In this document: piece by piece, positions 59,331 through 64,000 of the stretch | Numbering within the stretch: position 1 is the first letter of the stretch | Layout: each line of letters starts with the position of its first letter | NCBI GenBank assembly: GCA_049241565.1 | Contig: JBMLQL010000060.1 | Coordinates: 10,390-74,389 of the forward strand | Direction: 5' to 3' | Source: DZBG01 sp049241565 | Lineage (GTDB): Bacteria > Bdellovibrionota > Bacteriovoracia > Bacteriovoracales > Bacteriovoracaceae | Length of the DNA: 64,000 nt | The notes under the pieces: generated by a model | The model's input: only the letters and a program-made list of their open reading frames with translations | What the model was told of the DNA's origin: nothing | The model's database searches: none | Made by a program: the position numbers and the translations under genes

Positions 59331-60428
59331 ATGAAATTAAATACTTTTCTACTTCTAATTTTGGCTTTAATGATGACTGCTCCTGCTTGGGCCAGTTGGC
59401 CACTTATTGAGCGTGAACCAGAGTCAATTCTGGCCACGACTCGAAAACTTAATCGAGTCGCCAAAAAGGTATCTAAGACATCACTTCCTGCTGAGCTTAA
59501 AAATAAAAAATTTATTGCTGATCTTCAAGAAGGTCGAGTCAGTGCCAAAGACTTTGCGATGGAGCTCTTAGGATTCAATTCTATCAAACGTAGTATCAAT
59601 GACTGTATCGAAGTCGTCAAAGACGATGAATATCGTCCTGCGTTTTGCCAAGAATCCATTCTCAAAGACATTGTTCTTTATTTGCGCTCACAAAAACAAA
59701 TTGATGATACCGCTGGGTTGATTCTTTTGGCCTATATTAAGCAAGATAGAAAACAACTTAACTGGCTAGGTAATCGTGCTTTAGATATCCCAAGTTATTT
59801 AAGAACTCTTGAAGGACTTTCAAAGTCACTTGAGAGAAAAGAAGTAAGGCCCACTCCCACTCTACTGGCCCAAAGAGAACAAAGACGAAATGTAAAACCT
59901 TGGGGCCGAATTACTCCACGCCAAGAATTATTTCTTAAGTACAATCTTTTTGAAATTAAAGTTCTCAATGAAATCCTTGAGCGAACTCAAAAAAGAATCG
60001 CAGCTGCGAAGATTTCAATTATTGTAGACTATGATGGTAACGGTGAAGCTGATGAAACTATCGCCGTTTCTCCCTCTGAACGTTACCGTTTTGCTCAAAA
60101 TATGCTTAAGCTTGAACTCGTAAAAGAGACAAGTCCTGATGGATTTCTTCCACGTGCCTCAGTTGAAGGGCCTCATCTGATTATGGCCTCAAGCGAGCTC
60201 GGATTTATTGATGAAGCCGTTCTTAAACAGCTGACTTCAATGCCGGAACTTAAATCTAAAAAGGCCCAAAAAGGGAAAATCTATCTTAATGCTCTATGGA
60301 GCATTGGTAAGGCCGGACTTCTGGCCATTCCTGGTGGGATTTATCTCGCTCTCCCCATTGTGATTATCGAAAGTTATTTCCAAGGTAAAAAAGCTCAGGA
60401 GGCCAAAAATGCGCCCACTCTTTTTTAG
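59331..60428 (+). CDS. Exported protein, unknown function, coupled to a metallopeptidase
   Basis: About 365 residues from the ATG at 59331, which starts directly with a signal peptide (MKLNTFLLLILALMMTAPAWA). An in-frame ATG at 59295 would add 12 residues. Neither start has a clear Shine-Dalgarno, so the choice rests on the signal peptide. The mature protein is charged and mostly helical. One segment, SIIVDYDGNGEADETI (about residue 235), resembles a calcium-binding D-x-D-x-x-G loop. A hydrophobic helix near the C-terminus (LLAIPGGIYLALPIVIIES) suggests membrane attachment. It overlaps the metallopeptidase gene by 20 bases, so the two likely work together. Confidence 0.65.
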   Translation: MKLNTFLLLILALMMTAPAWASWPLIEREPESILATTRKLNRVAKKVSKTSLPAELKNKKFIADLQEGRVSAKDFAMELLGFNSIKRSINDCIEVVKDDEYRPAFCQESILKDIVLYLRSQKQIDDTAGLILLAYIKQDRKQLNWLGNRALDIPSYLRTLEGLSKSLERKEVRPTPTLLAQREQRRNVKPWGRITPRQELFLKYNLFEIKVLNEILERTQKRIAAAKISIIVDYDGNGEADETIAVSPSERYRFAQNMLKLELVKETSPDGFLPRASVEGPHLIMASSELGFIDEAVLKQLTSMPELKSKKAQKGKIYLNALWSIGKAGLLAIPGGIYLALPIVIIESYFQGKKAQEAKNAPTLF

Positions 60429-61611
60429 CCTTCTTCTCTTATTCTCTTTTTCAGTCATGGCCCAAGAAATTACTTGTGAGGCCATGGTTCGTGATGAAAA
60501 ACATAATCTGATTCGTCAAAAAGTTTCTCTGGAAGATCTCACAAGTGCTGATGCGTTTGCTGGTCGTTTTTTTAAAATTGTTTCTGCCAAAGATGAAAAG
60601 CCAGTAAAGTTAGGCCAAGGCGATCTCAGCTTTCGGGCCTGCACAGTTTATTATCATCTCACAAAAGCTCGTAAGTATTTCATTGAAAATTTCAACGATC
60701 GTCACGTTCGTGCTCTCAAAGAGCTCACGATCCGTATTGAAATGCCTTTTAGTTTTATTGATTCATCTCATTTTATGAGTGATGACTACAAAACCTATAA
60801 TAACTCACTGACAATTCCACCGAGTGGAAGAAATAAGCTTGCTGAAATCGAGCCGTGGAATTATGAAATTTGGTTTGCTCCAAAGAAAAAAATTAAACGA
60901 AAAAGTGCCATTGAACAAGCAGCCAAACTTCTTCAAGGACAAGATGCACAGTTCAATTTACGTATTGGTGTTCTCGCAGGTGTTGGGTCAAATATTGCCA
61001 CTCAGGTGGCTCAAGGGCTGACACTCACTAGTCTTGAAGGAAAAATGTACGTCGAATCTCTTCTTGTTTCCCTGGCCGCGGTGACGATCACACCTTGGCT
61101 TATTGAAAAATTCTCACTTGTCTTCAAACCAACGATCTATCTTGATACGGCCCTCATTCCTGAAGTAATTTATCATGAGTACGGACACATCGCTTTTGCT
61201 AAACATTTACGTCCTACTCACCACTCCCCTATTATCGAAGGCTACGCCAATTTCTTTGCAGCCGATATTGGTAACACTGATACCATTTTGAAAAAAACTC
61301 GTGGCCTTTCTAAAGGGCTTGATAAGTTAAATCCAAATAAAAAAATAATGTACGATACTTGGATGGAGGATCGCCAGTATGCTCAGTATGGCTTCACCTT
61401 TGGATTATTATGGGATATTCGCAAGGCCCTTGGCCCTGAAGTGGCCCGTAAGCTTCTGTATAAGGCCCATGAAAAACTGAACTCTTCTTCAAATGTGCGT
61501 ACAGATCTTCTGACTGTTCTTGAAGATACGTCGCGCGACATGTTTTCTAACTCGGAGCACAAGAAGATCATTCTGACCCTGGCCAATGTCTGGCAAAACC
61601 GAGGACTTTAG
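60409..61611 (+). CDS. Secreted gluzincin-type metallopeptidase (HEYGH)
   Basis: A 400-residue exported protein. A signal peptide (cleavage after VMA, about residue 18) precedes a domain of unknown type. The zinc site VIYHEYGHIAFAKH lies at about residue 255, and HSPIIEGYANFFAADIG 20 residues later offers a Glu as third ligand, as in gluzincins. A hydrophobic segment lies just before the active site (VESLLVSLAAVTITPWLI). The sequence does not fall into a peptidase family I can name. AGGAGG 7 bases before the ATG fixes the start. Overlap with the upstream exported protein implies coupled synthesis. It probably acts on envelope or external proteins. Confidence 0.75.
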   Translation: MRPLFFSLLLLFSFSVMAQEITCEAMVRDEKHNLIRQKVSLEDLTSADAFAGRFFKIVSAKDEKPVKLGQGDLSFRACTVYYHLTKARKYFIENFNDRHVRALKELTIRIEMPFSFIDSSHFMSDDYKTYNNSLTIPPSGRNKLAEIEPWNYEIWFAPKKKIKRKSAIEQAAKLLQGQDAQFNLRIGVLAGVGSNIATQVAQGLTLTSLEGKMYVESLLVSLAAVTITPWLIEKFSLVFKPTIYLDTALIPEVIYHEYGHIAFAKHLRPTHHSPIIEGYANFFAADIGNTDTILKKTRGLSKGLDKLNPNKKIMYDTWMEDRQYAQYGFTFGLLWDIRKALGPEVARKLLYKAHEKLNSSSNVRTDLLTVLEDTSRDMFSNSEHKKIILTLANVWQNRGL

Positions 61612-61710
61612 TCTCCTTTTGACCCCAGTAACAAATTGTCTCTTTTCTAGACGCAAAGTATTAACAAATTATATTATTCACTTGATGCAAGACGCACAAC
61701 TTTACCCTCT

Positions 61711-61727
61711 TGGCATACTCCTTGCTT
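61711..61727 (+). promoter_or_regulatory. Sigma-54 (-24/-12) promoter candidate
   Basis: TGGCAT-N6-TTGCT: GG at 61712-61713 and GC at 61724-61725 are exactly 10 bases apart, the strict sigma-54 spacing. The match to TGGCACG-N4-TTGCW is good in both boxes. The predicted start is about 61737. An inverted repeat AGTTGAT...ATCAACT (61728-61734 and 61742-61748) lies at the 5' end of the transcript. AGACGCA occurs twice upstream (61649-61655 and 61690-61696), 41 bases apart, possible activator sites. Confidence 0.65.
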
Positions 61728-61805
61728 AGTTGATCTGCACAATCAACTGCGCACGGATTTAGCAAAATTGAGAAACAACTTTTTCTGTTTTACGGGGGTA
61801 ATTTT

Positions 61806-62753
61806 ATGAAACGAGTTTTGTCTATCGCACTATCAGCTACACTTCTTCTTCAAACAACAATGCCATTTGCAGGAAAGGCCATTGCTGCCGAAGTAAAACC
61901 AGTCTCTTCAATTCAGAAAGCTGAATCACTTCAACAATTAGTGAGCAAGTTTAAGCACGAAGTTTATGTTGAAGGTAAAAACATGAACTCATCACTTCAG
62001 TCTCTCTCTCGCACTATTCTTGATCAACAATTTACAATTTCAGACCTTCAACTTTTTGTTCGTTTGAATGCAACAGAACAAGAAGTTGCAAAATTTAACA
62101 GAACACTTGATATCGCTCTTGTGGATGTTAAAGATATGAAGCAACTCTCTCCGGAGGAGCTTTCATTTATTCTTAAGAATGCCATGGTTTCAACTTCAGA
62201 AGTAGGGGCGAATTTCATGAGCTGTGGGCAAGGAATGGGAATCGGTGTTCCACTTATTGCCGTTGGTGTGATTATTGGTATTGTCGCTCTTGTCAATGCA
62301 ACAGCCTCTAAGCAACTTGTGACAAAAGAGTATATCGAAAAACGTAATCAAATGAACAAAGATTTTCTTAATACAAGAGCAGATCTGGAACTTGAAATTT
62401 CTACATATGAAAGTGATATCATTTTTTATCAAGATGAAATCGCTGAACTTAACCGTCGTATTGAATCAGGTCTTTATGGCGCTGTTGAAATTGAAAATAT
62501 GAATAAAACAATTCGTGAATATCAATTTAAAATCTCAGATGCTAACGCTCTTATCGGTGAAGTAAACGTTGATCTTCGTTACTTTACAGAAAAATATGCT
62601 CTTGATTCAGCTTCTCTTAACACCGAAGAACTAAGTGCAGTAGCAAGAGTTGATGAAAGAAGAGCGAACTCAGGAAAACAAGCTATCGCAGCGGGTATAG
62701 CAGCAGCACTTGGAGCGGGATTCGTTCTTGCTGGTGTGAGTGACTGTAACTAA
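61806..62753 (+). CDS. Exported coiled-coil protein with a membrane segment, unknown function
   Basis: A 315-residue protein with a signal peptide (cleavage after IAA, about residue 28). A hydrophobic helix GVPLIAVGVIIGIVALVNA occupies about residues 147-165. A long coiled coil follows (DLELEISTYESDIIFYQDEIAELNRRI-type, about 195-270), then a Gly/Ala-rich C-terminal stretch (AIAAGIAAALGAGFVLAGV) ending DCN. Two Cys (SCGQG and the last SDCN) flank the hydrophobic parts. I do not recognise a family. It is transcribed from the sigma-54-type promoter at 61711, so it is probably regulated by an enhancer-binding activator. Its stop overlaps an ATG of the next gene's frame as TAATG. Confidence 0.7.
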   Translation: MKRVLSIALSATLLLQTTMPFAGKAIAAEVKPVSSIQKAESLQQLVSKFKHEVYVEGKNMNSSLQSLSRTILDQQFTISDLQLFVRLNATEQEVAKFNRTLDIALVDVKDMKQLSPEELSFILKNAMVSTSEVGANFMSCGQGMGIGVPLIAVGVIIGIVALVNATASKQLVTKEYIEKRNQMNKDFLNTRADLELEISTYESDIIFYQDEIAELNRRIESGLYGAVEIENMNKTIREYQFKISDANALIGEVNVDLRYFTEKYALDSASLNTEELSAVARVDERRANSGKQAIAAGIAAALGAGFVLAGVSDCN

Positions 62754-62785
62754 TGAACAAAAGCTTAAGACTGGAGAAATTAGTT

Positions 62786-63940
62786 ATGAAAAAAGTTATT
62801 GCGATACTAAGTTTGCCTTTGATTATTAACACTCTTTCAATGCAAGAAGCTTTCTCACAGGCAAGAGACCGCCCTTCTGAGGGAAGATCCTCAGATAGAT
62901 CTGGAGACAGTTCTTCCTCTGGATCTTCTTATTCATCTGACTATAGTTCATCAGGAAACTGGGGAAGCTCATCAAGCTCTGAATCAAGTTCATCAAGTTC
63001 AAGTGATTCTGGTTCAAGCTACAGCAGTGGCTCTAGTTATAGTGGCTACAGCTATACTCCGAGAAATACTTCTCGTCGTGCAGCTCCATCAATTCGTGAA
63101 AGAAACTATTCTTCACCTATTCCTAACGGAACGGTTCGCGCAGTAGGAAGCTATCGTCGTGATGACTACCGTGGAGATGTTTATACTCCTGCTCGTCACC
63201 GTCCAACAAACTATGTAAGAACTAGTCCACGTACACGTTACCAACCAGGTGCCTACTACACTCATGTGAGACCGGTTCACATTTATCAATACTGGTTATT
63301 TGAACCAGTCGGTAACAGATATCCCGATGGATACTGCTATATGGACGAGTACGATTATTATGTTTATCAAGGCTATCGTTACCGTTACTCTGATGAAGAT
63401 CTTTGTGACTATGAACTAGTTGATACTGAAGAAAATAAAGTGATTGAAACTTTTGCAGGGTTTACTTGTAAGCAGTCCTATGACAAATGTGCTGCTCGAC
63501 GTGATGAACTTGTGGCCCAAGATAATACTTGGTACTCACAAGCAGATCATTACATCTGCGCAGAGAGAGTAAGCAAGGAATACGAAAATACTTCAGTGAC
63601 AAAAATGCCAACACTCACAAGTCACCTTCCACCTGGAACAGTGGCGCAACTTTCAAGCTTTGTTAAAAGTAAAAAACCGCTCAAGCTTTTCAAATTCGGA
63701 AAGAAAGAAGGTTTAAATAAGTGCAAGATTGAAAAACTTAAAAAAAATAAGAATCGCTGTAATTACCAAGTTGTTGTAGATGGAAAACCATATCCTCAAC
63801 AAGATGGATCAGTATGCTCTAACCGTGATACATCGGCTATTTACGGATGTGACACTTCATCACAAATGAAGAACGCAGCTTGTCTATTGTCCCTTGCAAT
63901 CATGGAAGGAAACTGTCTAGACGAGAAAAATTCTCTGTAA
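62786..63940 (+). CDS. Exported Ser-rich and Tyr/Arg-rich protein, unknown function
   Basis: About 384 residues from the ATG at 62786, which GGAG 9 bases upstream and an immediate signal peptide (MKKVIAILSLPLIINTLSM) support; another ATG at 62753 overlaps the preceding stop. The mature N-terminus is a Ser/Gly/Asp low-complexity tract of about 70 residues. A basic, Tyr- and Arg-rich region follows (YRRDDYRGDVYTPARHRP and YVRTSPRTRYQPGAYY). A Cys-containing C-terminal half has an even set of cysteines. The function is unknown; surface or appendage-like proteins often have such composition. It is in one operon with the coiled-coil protein at 61806 and ends at a strong terminator. Confidence 0.7.
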   Translation: MKKVIAILSLPLIINTLSMQEAFSQARDRPSEGRSSDRSGDSSSSGSSYSSDYSSSGNWGSSSSSESSSSSSSDSGSSYSSGSSYSGYSYTPRNTSRRAAPSIRERNYSSPIPNGTVRAVGSYRRDDYRGDVYTPARHRPTNYVRTSPRTRYQPGAYYTHVRPVHIYQYWLFEPVGNRYPDGYCYMDEYDYYVYQGYRYRYSDEDLCDYELVDTEENKVIETFAGFTCKQSYDKCAARRDELVAQDNTWYSQADHYICAERVSKEYENTSVTKMPTLTSHLPPGTVAQLSSFVKSKKPLKLFKFGKKEGLNKCKIEKLKKNKNRCNYQVVVDGKPYPQQDGSVCSNRDTSAIYGCDTSSQMKNAACLLSLAIMEGNCLDEKNSL

Positions 63941-63952
63941 GAAATCCCCCCT

Positions 63953-63994
63953 GGGGTCCTGAGACGATAGAAACGTCTTGGGGCCCCTCCTTTA
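63953..63994 (+). terminator. Rho-independent terminator of the 61806-63940 operon
   Basis: Arms GGGGTCCTGAGACG (63953-63966) and CGTCTTGGGGCCCC (63974-63987) pair over 14 bases with three G-U pairs and loop ATAGAAA. A short T-containing tail (TCCTTTA) follows. Confidence 0.75.
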
Positions 63995-64000
63995 AATACC

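Noticed and set aside
62900..63060. Apparent DNA repeats in the Ser-rich tract
   Set aside because: The similarity comes from repeated Ser/Gly codons; there is no fixed repeat unit at DNA level.
1..64000. tRNA, rRNA, CRISPR or mobile elements
   Set aside because: I looked for T-loop signatures, spaced direct repeats, transposase-like proteins and terminal inverted repeats and saw none.

Overview
The window is about 64 kb of low-to-moderate GC DNA (roughly 40% by eye). It comes from a Gram-negative, envelope-rich bacterium that I place in the Bdellovibrionota, most likely a Bacteriovorax-type member. This is inference. It rests on the gliding-type (Glt/Agl) envelope machine, the myxobacteria/Bdellovibrio-type outer-membrane beta-barrel protein, the large number of exported proteins and lipoproteins of unknown function, choice-of-anchor-D repeats, and the dense use of 4-bp gene overlaps. 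It is a draft assembly: two 100-N gaps (20252-20351 and 22726-22825) interrupt genes. I see no tRNA, rRNA, CRISPR array, insertion sequence or phage.

Layout. 1-5259 (minus): the end of a peptide ABC importer (permease start and binding lipoprotein), an exported coiled-coil protein, a methyltransferase with a signal peptide, two unknown soluble proteins, a secreted matrixin-type protease with a C-terminal anchor and a small exported protein. 5464-7505 (minus): groES-groEL with a clear terminator. 7815-8336 (plus): a lipoprotein. 8422-13935 (minus): a membrane M48 peptidase, a Cys-containing exported protein whose start codon lies in a terminator-like hairpin, polA and an RDD membrane protein. 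14052-14375: trxA.

14586-28423 is the most interesting region. On the plus strand there is a TolQ/ExbB-type channel and two TolR/ExbD-type stators (an AglR-AglQ-AglS arrangement), then a lipoprotein with three Hydin-like repeats. Converging on these is a minus-strand operon: beta-barrel OMP, GltC-like, GltD-like and GltE-like TPR proteins, a small exported protein in the GltF position, an FHA-TM-AgmX/PglI-domain protein (GltG-like), and an ABC ATPase and permease. The D-E-F-G order matches what I recall of the Myxococcus gliding cluster. The attached ABC pair is the part I do not recognise as described.

28496-36730: an AddAB/AdnAB-like helicase-nuclease pair, Hsp33 (plus strand), a degenerate alkaline-phosphatase-like lipoprotein and a membrane protein. 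36830-42691 (plus): a membrane Fe-S oxidoreductase of the FadF/Hdr type, overlapped by three exported proteins of unknown function. 42790-47275: hisS, valS and a small exported protein. 47259-50181 (minus): a GT9 glycosyltransferase, an EI24/CysZ-like membrane protein, a DUF309 protein and fabI. 50260-53505 (plus): a HisC-type aminotransferase, fumarylacetoacetase and homogentisate dioxygenase, a likely tyrosine catabolic operon with an inverted repeat at its start. 53521-58984: outer-membrane proteins, a periplasmic metallo-beta-lactamase-fold hydrolase, a flavin reductase and a 778-residue exported unknown. 59331-63940 (plus): an exported protein coupled to a secreted HEYGH metallopeptidase, then a sigma-54-type promoter driving two exported proteins of unknown function, closed by a strong terminator.
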